The notes beneath the pieces are model-generated. The model did no database searches. It saw only the letters and a list, made by a program, of their open reading frames with translations, and was not told where the DNA came from. Below are positions 54,748 to 63,971 of a stretch of DNA of 64,000 bases, piece by piece. Source of the DNA: Cyclobacterium jeungdonense (lineage in GTDB: Bacteria; Bacteroidota; Bacteroidia; Cytophagales; Cyclobacteriaceae). How positions within the stretch are numbered: the stretch's first letter is position 1; each line of letters opens with the position of its first letter. The stretch is from contig NZ_WMCD01000001.1 of the NCBI RefSeq assembly GCF_010994275.1, forward strand, positions 620,001 through 684,000. The letters are read 5' to 3'. Made by a program: the position numbers and the translations under genes.

Positions 54748-55480
54748 CAGACTGGTATTTTTTGAAAATGCTTTTTAGTTTCATGTAGATCACGCCAAAA
54801 ACAGCTTCTCTGAAAATATGCTTGGACATTTTCGAGGTACCTCTTGTTCGGTCGGTAAAAATAATGGGCACCTCAAAAATATCGAATCCGAGTTTCCATG
54901 CCGTAAATTTCATTTCAATTTGAAAGGCGTAGCCGATAAACCGGATTTTGTCCAGATTGATGGCTTTCAAAACCCTGCTCCGGTAACAAACAAACCCAGC
55001 GGTAGTGTCCCGGATAGGAATACCGGTGATAAATTGTACGTATTTACTAGCAAAAAAAGACATTAAAACCCTTCCCATAGGCCAATTAACCACATTTACC
55101 CCGGATACGTATCGTGAGCCAATTACCATGTCGTGCCCATTTCGGAAGGCCGCATCGTATAATTTGCTCAGGTCCCTGGGGTTGTGGGAAAAATCGGCAT
55201 CCATTTCGAAAATGTATTCGTACCCATTTTGCAACGCATAAGTGAAACCCTCCAGGTAGGCAGTCCCCAGGCCTAATTTCCCATGTCTTTCTTTTAAAAA
55301 TAAGCTGTCAGAATAGATTTTTTTCATTTCCTTTACCAAACCTGCCGTGCCATCAGGGGAGCCATCATCAATTACCAGCACATCAAAATTCTCCGGGAGA
55401 GCCAAAACTTCACGAACGATATCCTGGATATTCTCCTTTTCATTGTAAGTAGGGATTATGACTAATTTATTGCTTTTCAT
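54734..55480 (-). CDS. Polyprenol-phosphate mannosyltransferase-like GT2
   Basis: The 248 residues form a Dpm1-like GT2 glycosyltransferase: LVIIPTYNEKENIQDIV, VLVIDDGSPDGTAGL, FEMDADFSHNP (the DxD region) and GSRYVSGVNV, with the IFTDRTRGTSKMS motif near the end. It transfers mannose from GDP-mannose to polyprenyl phosphate at the cytoplasmic membrane face, for later protein O-mannosylation or glycan synthesis. The 3' end overlaps the convergent permease gene by 14 bp. Confidence 0.9.
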   Translation of the reverse strand: MKSNKLVIIPTYNEKENIQDIVREVLALPENFDVLVIDDGSPDGTAGLVKEMKKIYSDSLFLKERHGKLGLGTAYLEGFTYALQNGYEYIFEMDADFSHNPRDLSKLYDAAFRNGHDMVIGSRYVSGVNVVNWPMGRVLMSFFASKYVQFITGIPIRDTTAGFVCYRSRVLKAINLDKIRFIGYAFQIEMKFTAWKLGFDIFEVPIIFTDRTRGTSKMSKHIFREAVFGVIYMKLKSIFKKYQSVNQT

Positions 55481-55597
55481 AGACTAGAAAACAAAAGTAG
55501 AATTAAAAACCGTATTTTCTTTGGGAAACAGAAAATATTAAGCCATCAGAAAAGTTAATAGTTGCAAAAAAGAAGGTTTTAACCTTATTGGTAGGTG

Positions 55598-56419
55598 TTA
55601 GCGAATACTGGCACAACGCCGGAGGTTGGATTTGGCCAGTGGATTGCCATTCATTGCAGCAGTTTCCAGATCAAAACAAGCCTGACGTGGGTTTTTTTCT
55701 AACAAACAAAGTGCCCGCCTGGCCAACGCCTCATAGTGTTTGGGGTCTTCCTCCAGTACCCGGTCAAAGTCTTCTACGGCCCATTCCTTGTACCCCAGTT
55801 TCATCAGGGCAAACCCTCTGTTATAGTGAGCGGTAAGGTTATCGGGTTCGATTTCCAGGTATTTGTTAAATGAAACAATGGTCCCCAGACCATCTCCTGA
55901 GTAAGCCATGGCAATGCCTTTATAAAAATGGGGCTTGGCCTCTTTTGGATTAATTCTGCTGGCCTCTTCCAAAAATTCAACCGCACTTTTGTACCTGCCA
56001 TTTTTGATTAGGGAGCGAGATAATAGCAGTAGAATGTCGTAATCTTTGGGATCGTGCATGGCGGCAAGCAACAAGTTTTTTTCTGCTGTTTTCAAATCTT
56101 CCTGCTCCCAGGCTATTTTTCCGATGCCGGCAAAAGCTTGTGCATAGGTAGGTTGCAAGGCCAAAATTTTGCGGTAGTCTGCCAACGCTTCCCTGTACTG
56201 CCCTAATTCTTCATAGGACCGTGCCCGGAGATGCAGGGCTTTTATATCGGTTCCACTGATAAACAATACCTTATTGAATTCCTTGATGGCCCTTTCATAG
56301 TGCCCGTTTAAATACAAGGTTTCGGCATCCCTATAGCTCCCGATACAACTTATGTTCAGAAACAACAGACACAAACAGGAGAAATGAGTAAAGGTCAGGG
56401 ATAGCTTATTGATTAACAT
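55598..56419 (-). CDS. TPR-repeat lipoprotein
   Basis: The 273 residues have a lipoprotein-like signal with Cys in LFLNISC and at least six tetratricopeptide repeats (for example ALHLRARSYEELGQYREALA, DILLLLSRSLIKNGRYKSAV, AHYNRGFALMKLGYKEWAVE). The C-terminal CFDLETAAMNGNPLAKSNLR resembles Sel1-like ends. TPRs mediate protein contacts, but the partner is unknown. The gene stands alone between the mannosyltransferase and a small plus-strand ORF. Confidence 0.82.
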   Translation of the reverse strand: MLINKLSLTFTHFSCLCLLFLNISCIGSYRDAETLYLNGHYERAIKEFNKVLFISGTDIKALHLRARSYEELGQYREALADYRKILALQPTYAQAFAGIGKIAWEQEDLKTAEKNLLLAAMHDPKDYDILLLLSRSLIKNGRYKSAVEFLEEASRINPKEAKPHFYKGIAMAYSGDGLGTIVSFNKYLEIEPDNLTAHYNRGFALMKLGYKEWAVEDFDRVLEEDPKHYEALARRALCLLEKNPRQACFDLETAAMNGNPLAKSNLRRCASIR

Positions 56420-56538
56420 GTTAGTTTAAAGATAGTAAAAATATTTTTTTCAACAAAAAATCAACGTTGTTCGATCCAACAATCAACGAACTCCGTAAGT
56501 ACTCTAAAACAGGCGGTTGAGGTTACAAACAGGGAAAA

Positions 56539-56610
56539 ATGCAAGGAAGCCCTATTGGAGGCAATCCTAAAAATAAACCAAAAGAACACAGCAATAAGAA
56601 AAAAAAGTAG
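56539..56610 (+). CDS. Candidate 23-residue basic small ORF
   Basis: ATG 56539 opens a frame starting MQGSPIGGNPKNKPKE and ending in NKKKK, followed 10 bp later by the 12-bp hairpin at 56621-56653. Lysine-rich tails of this kind are seen in small ribosome-associated or nucleic-acid-binding proteins, but no family is recognised here. Neighbouring genes are on the minus strand. Confidence 0.35.
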   Translation: MQGSPIGGNPKNKPKEHSNKKKK

Positions 56611-56620
56611 TTATTTTTTT

Positions 56621-56653
56621 ATAGGGCTATCCAAAACGGCAGGATAGCCCTAT
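56621..56653. terminator. Perfect 12-bp hairpin between hisB and a small plus-strand ORF
   Basis: ATAGGGCTATCC and GGATAGCCCTAT pair perfectly around AAAACGGCA. On the minus strand it lies 6 bp after the hisB stop and could end the his operon, although the strict T tract is missing on that side. On the plus strand it follows the small ORF at 56539-56610 and leads into TAATTTTAT. Confidence 0.6.
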
Positions 56654-56658
56654 TAATT

Positions 56659-57765
56659 TTATAAGGTTCCCTTAGTGCTGGGAAGTTGATCAAGGGCTTG
56701 AAGGTCCTTTCTTACGGCCATTTTGATGGCTCTGGCAAGTCCTTTAAAAATAGCTTCAATTTTATGATGTTCATTATTCCCTTCTGCTTTGATATTCAGG
56801 TTGCATTTTGCCGTATCGCTAAATGATTTAAAAAAGTGATAAAACATTTCCGTGGGCATGTCTCCTATTTTTTCCCGTTTAAAATCCGCTTCCCATACTA
56901 ACCAGGGCCGGCCTCCAAAATCCACCGCTACCTGTGCCAGGCAATCATCCATGGGTAGCAAAAACCCATAGCGATAAATTCCCTTTTTGTTTCCCATAGC
57001 CTGAAGGTAGGCTTCACCCAATGCCAGTGCAGTATCCTCTATGGTATGGTGCTCGTCGATATGCAAGTCTCCCTTTACCTTTATGCTTAGGTCTGTCCCG
57101 CCATGTTTGGCCAACTGATCCAGCATGTGATCAAAAAAGGGAAGTCCGGTATGTACCTCGCTTTGACCAGATCCGTCCAGATTTAATTCGATTGCGATTT
57201 GCGTTTCTGAGGTATTCCGGGTAATGGTAGCTCGTCTTGGAGGTAATTTTAAAAAGGTATATACCTCGTCCCAGGAGGAAAAACATCGGTCTGCATCGGA
57301 TGCCTGCTCCTTGCCGAAAAGGATGGATTTGCAACCCAAATTTTTTGCCAGCTGAACGTCTGTTTTTCTATCTCCGATCACATATGAATTTTCCAGATCG
57401 TAATCACCATTGAGATAGGAGAGGAGCATGCCGGTTCCGGGTTTCCGTGTAGCGGCCTTCTCATGCTCAAAAGTTTTATCAATATGAATGGCAGCAAATA
57501 CCACTCCCTCCTGCTCTAATGTTTTTAGCATTTTGTATTGAGCAGGCCAAAAATCCTCGTTTGGAAAAGAAGGGGTTCCCAACCCGTCCTGGTTGGTCAC
57601 CAGAACCAGTTCGAAATTTCCCTCCTCGGCTATCTTACTTAGATTGGTAATGGATCGGGGAATAAACTCTAATTTTTCAAGGCTGTCCACCTGAAAATCT
57701 GTCGGGGGTTCTTTTATAATGGTGCCGTCCCTATCGATAAATAATACCTTTTTCTTCATGCTCAT
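56659..57765 (-). CDS. hisB: Bifunctional histidinol-phosphatase / imidazoleglycerol-phosphate dehydratase
   Basis: The 368 residues are a two-domain fusion. The N-terminal HAD phosphatase (about 1-165) has [23 protein letters not shown] and [12 protein letters not shown]. The C-terminal dehydratase (about 170-368) has [33 protein letters not shown] and [19 protein letters not shown]. It catalyses steps 7 and 9 of histidine synthesis. It is the last gene of hisG-hisD-hisC-hisB, 1 bp after hisC. Confidence 0.96.
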   Translation of the reverse strand: MSMKKKVLFIDRDGTIIKEPPTDFQVDSLEKLEFIPRSITNLSKIAEEGNFELVLVTNQDGLGTPSFPNEDFWPAQYKMLKTLEQEGVVFAAIHIDKTFEHEKAATRKPGTGMLLSYLNGDYDLENSYVIGDRKTDVQLAKNLGCKSILFGKEQASDADRCFSSWDEVYTFLKLPPRRATITRNTSETQIAIELNLDGSGQSEVHTGLPFFDHMLDQLAKHGGTDLSIKVKGDLHIDEHHTIEDTALALGEAYLQAMGNKKGIYRYGFLLPMDDCLAQVAVDFGGRPWLVWEADFKREKIGDMPTEMFYHFFKSFSDTAKCNLNIKAEGNNEHHKIEAIFKGLARAIKMAVRKDLQALDQLPSTKGTL

Positions 57766-57766
57766 T

Positions 57767-58846
57767 CTAATTTACACCTTCAGAGATGAACGGCTCAGCC
57801 AGTACATCTTGCAAAGCCTGAACTAATTGGATATTTTCCAATTGATTTCCTACTGTGATCCGCAGGCAATCATCACAATGCTGTACGGCGGACCGGTCCC
57901 TGACGATAATCTTTTTTTCTATCAACCTTTGGTATACTTTTTTCGCCCGGGGTACTTTAACCAGAAAGAAGTTTGCCTGTGAGGGATAAACAGTATCTAC
58001 CTGGGGTATTTTTTCCAGTTGTTTCCGAAGTGTCTCTTTCTGGGTGAGGATTTCCCGAATCATTTGCTCCAGTTTATCGGAGTTTTCGAGAGCCTCTGTA
58101 ACGGTTTTCTGTGTTAGTCCGCTGATGTTGTAGGGAGGTTTTATTTTATTGAGAATGGCGACGATATCGGGAGATGCAAAGGCCATTCCGAGTCGCAGTG
58201 CTGCCAGTCCCCAGGCTTTGGATAGGGTTTGTATGACGAGTAGGTTTGGAAACTGTTCCAGCATGTTTAAAAATCCCGGTTCCACGCTAAAATCGATGTA
58301 GGCCTCATCGATGACCACCAGGCCCTGAAAATCGCGCGCCACCTGAAGAATGGATTCACGTTTCAGCGTATTCCCGCTGGGATTATTAGGGGAACAGATA
58401 AAGATTATTTTCGTGTGCGCATCAACCTCCTCCAGCACCTTATGCGGTAATAGTTGAAAATCGGGGCTTAGGGGCACCTTTTTTACAGCAATGTCGTTTA
58501 TTCCGGCGCTAACCTCGTACATGCCATAGGTAGGGGGGAGGATGATAACATTGTCCAGCCCAGGCTGGCAAAAGGCCCTGAAAAGCAAGTCAATGGCTTC
58601 ATCGCTTCCATTACCCAGAAAAATCCGCTCTTTGGATACTTTTTTTATTTTGGAGAGCTTCTCTTTCAAAACAGTCTGATAAGGATCCGGATACCGGTTA
58701 AAATCCTGTTCGGTAATGGAACCTAAAGGGTTTTCATTTGCATCCAGAAATACCCCTTCTTTACCACTGTATTCGTCCCTGGCGGATGAGTAAGGTTTTA
58801 AAGAGGCAATATGTGGTCGTAGAAGTTTTTGGAGATCGAAATCCAT
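57767..58846 (-). CDS. hisC: Histidinol-phosphate aminotransferase
   Basis: The 359 residues belong to class I/II PLP aminotransferases: [53 protein letters not shown] and the PLP lysine in [14 protein letters not shown]. It converts imidazole acetol phosphate to histidinol phosphate. It lies between hisD (5 bp upstream) and hisB. Confidence 0.95.
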   Translation of the reverse strand: MDFDLQKLLRPHIASLKPYSSARDEYSGKEGVFLDANENPLGSITEQDFNRYPDPYQTVLKEKLSKIKKVSKERIFLGNGSDEAIDLLFRAFCQPGLDNVIILPPTYGMYEVSAGINDIAVKKVPLSPDFQLLPHKVLEEVDAHTKIIFICSPNNPSGNTLKRESILQVARDFQGLVVIDEAYIDFSVEPGFLNMLEQFPNLLVIQTLSKAWGLAALRLGMAFASPDIVAILNKIKPPYNISGLTQKTVTEALENSDKLEQMIREILTQKETLRKQLEKIPQVDTVYPSQANFFLVKVPRAKKVYQRLIEKKIIVRDRSAVQHCDDCLRITVGNQLENIQLVQALQDVLAEPFISEGVN

Positions 58847-58851
58847 CTTAC

Positions 58852-60141
58852 TTAATCTTTTGAAAGGTGGTTTAAACGAACGGTAACAGCATTTTTATGC
58901 GCCTCCAGGTTTTCGTGCTGAGCCATTATTTCTATGGAAGGCCCCAGTGATTGAATCCCTGCGGATGTGATTTTCTGATAGGTAATCTTTTTAACAAAAC
59001 TGTCCAGCGACACTCCTGAATAGCTTCTTGCGTAGCCATTGGTAGGCAACGTATGGTTCGTGCCGGAGGCATAATCCCCTGCCGATTCCGGGGTAAAATT
59101 CCCGATAAATACCGAACCGGCATTTACGATGCCCTGAATGGCTTTCTCTTCCTCTTTCACGGCCAGTATCAGGTGTTCCGGGGCGTAAGAGTTGATCAGG
59201 TCCAAGGCATGATCCATGTTCTCCATAACAATCGCAACACTGTTTTCCAGTGCTTTTTTTGCGATTTTTTGTCGGGGAAGTTCTTTTAGCTGAAGTTCTA
59301 CAAAAGTCAGGACTTTTTTTATAATCTTTTCCGTGGGACAAATCAGAACCACCTGGCTATCTACTCCATGTTCTGCCTGGGATAAGAGATCTGAGGCAAC
59401 AAACTCGGGAATGGCACTTTCATCGGCATAAACCAAAACCTCTGACGGTCCCGCAGGCATATCGATGGCCACCCCCTGCCTGGTGGCGAGTTGTTTGGCT
59501 GCCGTTACATATTGATTACCAGGACCAAATATTTTGTCTACCTGAGGAACGGTCTCGGTTCCGTAGCACATAGCAGCAATAGCTTGTGCGCCACCTGCCT
59601 TTATGATTTTTGATATTCCTATTAACGAAGCCGTGTAGAGAATGGCGGGATGAATCTTACCCGTTGGGTCAGGAGGAGTGCATAGCACAATTTCCTTACA
59701 TCCAGCCAACTTAGCCGGAATCCCCAGCATTAATACCGTGGAAAACAAAGGAGCAGTCCCTCCAGGTATGTATAAGCCCACTTTCTGTATGGCCACACTT
59801 CTACGCATACAGGTAACTCCTTCCGAAATTTCAGAACTGATGGAGGGCATTTCCTGCAGTTTATGAAATTTTTCGATGTTTCGCTTGGCGGTTTGGATTG
59901 CCTCTCTTAATTCGGCACTTAATTGTTCGCCTGCAGCACCCACTGTGGCCTGGTCTACCAGCAAAGAATCGATTTCTGCGTGGTCATATTCCAGGGCAAA
60001 TTTTTTCAACGCTTTGTCTCCCTGGCGCTTCACCTTCTTCATGATGGGTTTGACGATCTTTTCTATTGCCTTCATTTTTTGAACGGGTCTGGCCAGTTCT
60101 TTATTCCAAGTTTTACTATCAGGGTTCACCAGGATTCTCAT
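58852..60141 (-). CDS. hisD: Histidinol dehydrogenase
   Basis: The 429 residues include VGLYIPGGTAPLFSTVLML, IFGPGNQYVTAAK, MPAGPSEVLVYADE, LLSQAEHGVDSQV with the zinc/catalytic histidine, and AGDYASGTNHTLPTNGYAR. It performs the last two oxidations to histidine. hisG lies upstream with a 91-bp gap. Confidence 0.96.
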   Translation of the reverse strand: MRILVNPDSKTWNKELARPVQKMKAIEKIVKPIMKKVKRQGDKALKKFALEYDHAEIDSLLVDQATVGAAGEQLSAELREAIQTAKRNIEKFHKLQEMPSISSEISEGVTCMRRSVAIQKVGLYIPGGTAPLFSTVLMLGIPAKLAGCKEIVLCTPPDPTGKIHPAILYTASLIGISKIIKAGGAQAIAAMCYGTETVPQVDKIFGPGNQYVTAAKQLATRQGVAIDMPAGPSEVLVYADESAIPEFVASDLLSQAEHGVDSQVVLICPTEKIIKKVLTFVELQLKELPRQKIAKKALENSVAIVMENMDHALDLINSYAPEHLILAVKEEEKAIQGIVNAGSVFIGNFTPESAGDYASGTNHTLPTNGYARSYSGVSLDSFVKKITYQKITSAGIQSLGPSIEIMAQHENLEAHKNAVTVRLNHLSKD

Positions 60142-60232
60142 GTTGCGTTGATTAATAGTCCCTTAAATTAACGAAAAGCGAATTAAAATTTTTCAGGCCA
60201 GGGAAGAAAAGCAAGCCTAAGTTTCAACAGGT

Positions 60233-61093
60233 TTAAATAACCATTTTTTCTATGGGTATGACCAATATTCCCTGGGCCCCAGCAGCTCTTAATTCTTCAA
60301 TGTTCTCCCAAAATTGATCTTCACTAATAACTGAGTGTACGGATGACCAGCCATTTTCTGCCAGAGGTAAAATGGTCGGGCTCCGCATGCCAGGAATCAG
60401 AGAAATGATTTTATCAAGTGATGCATTGGGTGCATTTAATAGCACGTATTTGTTTTTCTTCCCTTTTTGTACCGCATCCATTCGAAATAGCAGTTTTTCT
60501 ACGATCTGGTGTTTTTCAACGGAAAGGCCGTTATTGCGGATCAAGACGGCTTCGGATTGGAAGATTTCTTCCACTTCTTTCAGGCCGTTCATCATCAGGG
60601 TGGAGCCGGAACTTACTATATCGCAAATACCTTCTGCCAGACCGATGCTGGGAGCGATTTCCACCGAACCACTGATCTCATGAATTTCGGCATGTACCTG
60701 CTTCAATTTCAGATAGTCTCCCAATATTTTAGGATAGGAGGTAGCAATATTTTTGCCTTCAAAATAGCCGACTCCCGGGTATTCTTCTCCCTTGGGGATG
60801 GCCAGGGAAAGCCTGCATTTGGAAAACCCAAGTTTCTTTAAAATGGTAACCTCTTTATTTTTCTCCACCAACTCATTTTCCCCGACGATCCCCAAATCAG
60901 CCACGCCGTCAGCAACGTAACCTGGAATGTCATCGTCTCTTAAAAACAAAAACTCTACCGGGAAGTTGGTAGCTGTGGATTTAAGTTTACCGGTACCATT
61001 GTAAAATTTAATACCACATTCTTTGATTAGTTTTAGTGATTCCTCACTTAGCCGTCCGCTTTTTTGAACGGCTATTCTAATATTGTTTTCCAT
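60233..61093 (-). CDS. hisG: ATP phosphoribosyltransferase, long form
   Basis: The 286 residues match the long HisG with the C-terminal regulatory domain that binds histidine for feedback inhibition. Motifs: IRIAVQKSGRLSEESLKLIK, FLRDDDIPGYVADGVADLGIV, EGICDIVSSGSTLMMNGL and the C-terminal GMRSPTILPLAENGWSSVH. It starts the his operon and is preceded by the His-rich leader peptide at 61182-61271. Confidence 0.95.
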   Translation of the reverse strand: MENNIRIAVQKSGRLSEESLKLIKECGIKFYNGTGKLKSTATNFPVEFLFLRDDDIPGYVADGVADLGIVGENELVEKNKEVTILKKLGFSKCRLSLAIPKGEEYPGVGYFEGKNIATSYPKILGDYLKLKQVHAEIHEISGSVEIAPSIGLAEGICDIVSSGSTLMMNGLKEVEEIFQSEAVLIRNNGLSVEKHQIVEKLLFRMDAVQKGKKNKYVLLNAPNASLDKIISLIPGMRSPTILPLAENGWSSVHSVISEDQFWENIEELRAAGAQGILVIPIEKMVI

Positions 61094-61181
61094 GAATTAT
61101 TGATACACTGGTGACTATAAATTTTTGAAGAAAATGAATGGTCCCGAAAAGGGGAGCATGGACAAGGATTGAATTCCGGAT

Positions 61182-61271
61182 TTAGGAGGAATGATGACCC
61201 ATATGATGCCAGCGAGCATTTGCTGAATGGAAAAATGATGGTATATGGCAATTGCTCTTTAGGGTTCTCAT
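61182..61271 (-). CDS. His-rich leader peptide upstream of hisG
   Basis: ATG 61271 opens a 29-residue frame containing six histidines: NCHIP, FFH and the C-terminal cluster WHHMGHHSS, with paired CAT CAT codons twice. The stop at 61182-61184 is 88 bp before hisG ATG. Composition, size and position match a his attenuation leader. The segment at plus 61138-61145 could pair either with a nearby GTCC or with the His-codon region, so alternative folds are possible, but no clear T-tract terminator was found. Confidence 0.7.
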   Translation of the reverse strand: MRTLKSNCHIPSFFHSANARWHHMGHHSS

Positions 61272-61331
61272 AATGGTGCAAATTTAGTGAGCTATTGCTA
61301 ACATACAAAATAATAGGGGGATTACTGGCAT

Positions 61332-61360
61332 AAAAAAAGAGGCCCCAGACGGAGCCTCTT
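61332..61360 (-). terminator. Rho-independent terminator after the HemA-like gene
   Basis: On the minus strand AGAGGCTCC and GGGGCCTCT form a 9-bp stem with one T-G pair around GTCT, followed by seven T. It lies 57 bp after the stop of the HemA-like gene and separates it from the his operon leader. Confidence 0.9.
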
Positions 61361-61417
61361 CCACATTAAACCAACCAAACCAAAAAATATATTTACCCGA
61401 AATGAACTGCCGCAAAA

Positions 61418-62662
61418 TCAATTGCGTAGAAAAAATTCATTCACCAGGCGATCGTAACTGACCAAATCTTTGTATGTCGTACCCTTTTGTATTTTTTTCA
61501 ATGACTTCGCCAGGATACCTGCGAAAGAGGCATGAGATATGGTCTCCCTTTTTACCAAAGGCTTTTCTATGGTAATCATTTTTGGAATTCCAGTGTCCGC
61601 CTCTCCAATTTCAATCAATAGTTGTTTAGCCGTTTCCAACAGGTCTTCGCCTTTTTTTTTATCCAGCACCTGAAAAAAGTGTTTGTTTCGCTGAGCGAGG
61701 AGTGGTTTCGCTTTTTTTAACCATCGTTTGTTTATTTCCATCTTTCCCTGGATTACCTGGTAAATGTCAGAAAGCTCGAAAAAGATTAGGTGGGAGTGGG
61801 TTTTGAGTAGATCGAATTTATTGCTTTTTACAGCCAGATCGATCAGTACTTTCATCGATGAAAAATTCGTATGGGTATAATCGGTAATTGACACATCCTC
61901 ACCTTCTTCTAACGTGGAAATCAAGATATCGTTTTCCTGGATAACATTCCCTACCTGCTCGATGGGTTCGTAAATGAATTGATTTAATTCTTTGGTATCC
62001 AAAGCAGCAAATGATTGGATGTTTTTTTCTACAATTACGATGTTTTCAAAACCCTTGCTCTTCAGCTTTTGAAAAACCTTTTTTCCCAAGGCATTGAAGC
62101 CAATGATAGCGATTTTGGGCTGCTTGATCTTTTTTACCAATTCCGAAACCATGTCCGATACCGTAAAAGAAATTGAAAAATTCGGTGCCTGATAACTTAC
62201 CTCGCCAATTAAAAAATGGTTGGTGCTTTTCAAATAATCCCTCCATTCCGATAGCAAGGGCCCTGCCATGCCTGCCTGAACCGATAGCTCGAGGGCATCC
62301 ATAAAGGCCGCATAAAGCGGAACACTACCGTAAGTAGTGGCCTGAACCCCGAAACATAATTCCGTCAGGTGGGAAAATCCACATTCCTCGTTACAATTTT
62401 GCTGGAAAAAAGTTTTTTCAGGAAGGTGGTCACCCAACTTAATTTTCCGGATAGCTTGGTAAATCTCGTCTTCCTGACTGTTAGAACTGAAATAAAGAAT
62501 TTCGGTTCTTTCCGGATTAGAGAGCACCAAGGCTTCCCCCAATTCGGGCCATTGTTTCATTTGTTGCAATAAACCCCTGATTTCTTCCGGGGTTAACTGA
62601 AACCCGCTTTCCTGATCTTTTTGTAAACCAGTACTGAAACTTAAAAGTCTAAACTGTCCCAT
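61418..62662 (-). CDS. Glutamyl-tRNA reductase homologue lacking the catalytic cysteine
   Basis: The 414 residues keep the three-domain outline of HemA: N-terminal domain, a Rossmann-like region with IAIIGFNALGKKVFQKLKS (about 183-202), and a helical C-terminus. The HemA active-site motif STCNRTE reads SNPERTE at residues 48-54, so the nucleophilic Cys is Pro 50. The second motif, normally like GLDSMVLGE, is degenerate (FGVQATTYGSVPL). It is therefore unlikely to reduce glutamyl-tRNA and may be a diverged paralogue with another role or a regulatory partner. It is monocistronic with its own terminator. Confidence 0.65.
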   Translation of the reverse strand: MGQFRLLSFSTGLQKDQESGFQLTPEEIRGLLQQMKQWPELGEALVLSNPERTEILYFSSNSQEDEIYQAIRKIKLGDHLPEKTFFQQNCNEECGFSHLTELCFGVQATTYGSVPLYAAFMDALELSVQAGMAGPLLSEWRDYLKSTNHFLIGEVSYQAPNFSISFTVSDMVSELVKKIKQPKIAIIGFNALGKKVFQKLKSKGFENIVIVEKNIQSFAALDTKELNQFIYEPIEQVGNVIQENDILISTLEEGEDVSITDYTHTNFSSMKVLIDLAVKSNKFDLLKTHSHLIFFELSDIYQVIQGKMEINKRWLKKAKPLLAQRNKHFFQVLDKKKGEDLLETAKQLLIEIGEADTGIPKMITIEKPLVKRETISHASFAGILAKSLKKIQKGTTYKDLVSYDRLVNEFFLRN

Positions 62663-62855
62663 TTTATGCTGTTTATGTTCGCTGTTAATTTTGGAAGGAG
62701 TTACGAAGCTCCAACCATCACCGGATTTACCGGCCTAAAAATTTATAGGTTAAAAGTAGCATTTGAATTTCTGTAAGTGGAATTTATTCGGTGAACCGAA
62801 CGCTGTGATCGGTAAATGAGGCAAAACAAGGGTTAAAAAATAAGGGATGGTCCTC

Positions 62856-62898
62856 AACTAATTACGGAAAGGCTGTAACTAATTACCTTTTAGTAATT
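62856..62898. repeat. Two AACTAATTAC direct repeats 21 bp apart
   Basis: AACTAATTAC occurs at 62856-62865 and 62877-62886, exactly two helical turns apart, and an inverted GTAATT follows at 62893-62898. The element lies in the 289-bp gap between the acr3 stop and the HemA-like start. No other structure is visible in this gap. Regulatory function is a guess. Confidence 0.3.
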
Positions 62899-62951
62899 GA
62901 ACCAATTGTGAATAAATGGTTTACCAGAGCCGGGATATAAGGCAAAACCGT

Positions 62952-63971
62952 TCAATACTTCCAGCGTTTGGCAAGTTGAACCAGCGAGAGCATCACCGGT
63001 ACCTCAATAAGTACTCCAACAACGGTAGCCAATGCTGCTCCTGAACTCAAACCAAATAAAGCGATGGCCACTGCCACTGCCAGTTCGAAGAAATTACTCG
63101 CACCGATCATGGCCGCCGGCGCACAAACCCGGTACGTTAGTTTGAGGTATTTACCTGCAAACCAACTAACAAAAAAGATAAGATAGGTCTGCAGGGTTAA
63201 TGGAATGGCTATTAATAAGATATGCTGAGGTTGTGCAATGATTTGTTCACCCTGAAAAGCGAAAAGCAGGACCAGGGTAGTCAACAAAGCTACGATCGAA
63301 AGGGGTTTTAATTTGGGAAGAAACCGTTCTTTCAACCAATCCTCGCCCTTCTGCCTGATGATGAAGCGATTGGTCAAATAACCCGCAATCAAAGGGATAA
63401 CCACAAAGACTACCACCGACGTAATGAGTACGTCATAGGGTACTTGAAAGTCAGTAATTCCCAATAAAAATTGAACGATGGGAACAAAGGCAACCAATAG
63501 AATAAGGTCGTTGACTGAAACTTGAACCAAGGTGTAATTTGGGTCTCCATTGCTCAAATAGGACCAGACAAAAACCATGGCGGTGCAGGGGGCGGCTCCC
63601 AATAGAATGGCCCCGGCAATGTATTCATCGGCCTGTTCGGGAGTTAACCAGGCGCTGTAGAGGTGGTCGAAAAATATCCATGCAAAAAAGGCCATTGTAA
63701 ATGGCTTGATCAGCCAATTGACCACGACCGTCAGTCCCAGTCCTCTGGAATTCCTGCCAACTTCTTTTAAGGAACTGAAATCCACCTGAACCATCATCGG
63801 ATAGATCATCAGCCAGATAAGAATGGCAACAGGGATATTTACGTGGGCTATTTCCAGGGAGGACAGATAGCCCATTTTTTCACCAAAAAAGGATCCGATT
63901 CCTATGCCTGCAGCAATACATAGCAATACCCATATAGTCAGGTATTTTTCAAAAAAGCCTATTCCCTTCAT
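62952..63971 (-). CDS. ACR3 family arsenite efflux transporter
   Basis: The 339 residues form about ten membrane helices. ACR3 signatures are visible: [20 protein letters not shown] near the N-terminus, the conserved Cys in [15 protein letters not shown] and the [14 protein letters not shown] segment near the C-terminus. It extrudes arsenite (and sometimes antimonite) across the inner membrane. No arsR or arsC gene is seen in the window, but the gene starts 29 bp from the right edge, so the rest of the cluster may lie beyond. Confidence 0.92.
   Translation of the reverse strand: MKGIGFFEKYLTIWVLLCIAAGIGIGSFFGEKMGYLSSLEIAHVNIPVAILIWLMIYPMMVQVDFSSLKEVGRNSRGLGLTVVVNWLIKPFTMAFFAWIFFDHLYSAWLTPEQADEYIAGAILLGAAPCTAMVFVWSYLSNGDPNYTLVQVSVNDLILLVAFVPIVQFLLGITDFQVPYDVLITSVVVFVVIPLIAGYLTNRFIIRQKGEDWLKERFLPKLKPLSIVALLTTLVLLFAFQGEQIIAQPQHILLIAIPLTLQTYLIFFVSWFAGKYLKLTYRVCAPAAMIGASNFFELAVAVAIALFGLSSGAALATVVGVLIEVPVMLSLVQLAKRWKY

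Noticed and set aside
61072..61308. 78-codon minus-strand frame overlapping the hisG leader region
   Set aside because: The frame at 61271-61182 has the His-codon clustering and a sensible start and stop; the longer frame has only one HH pair and overlaps hisG.
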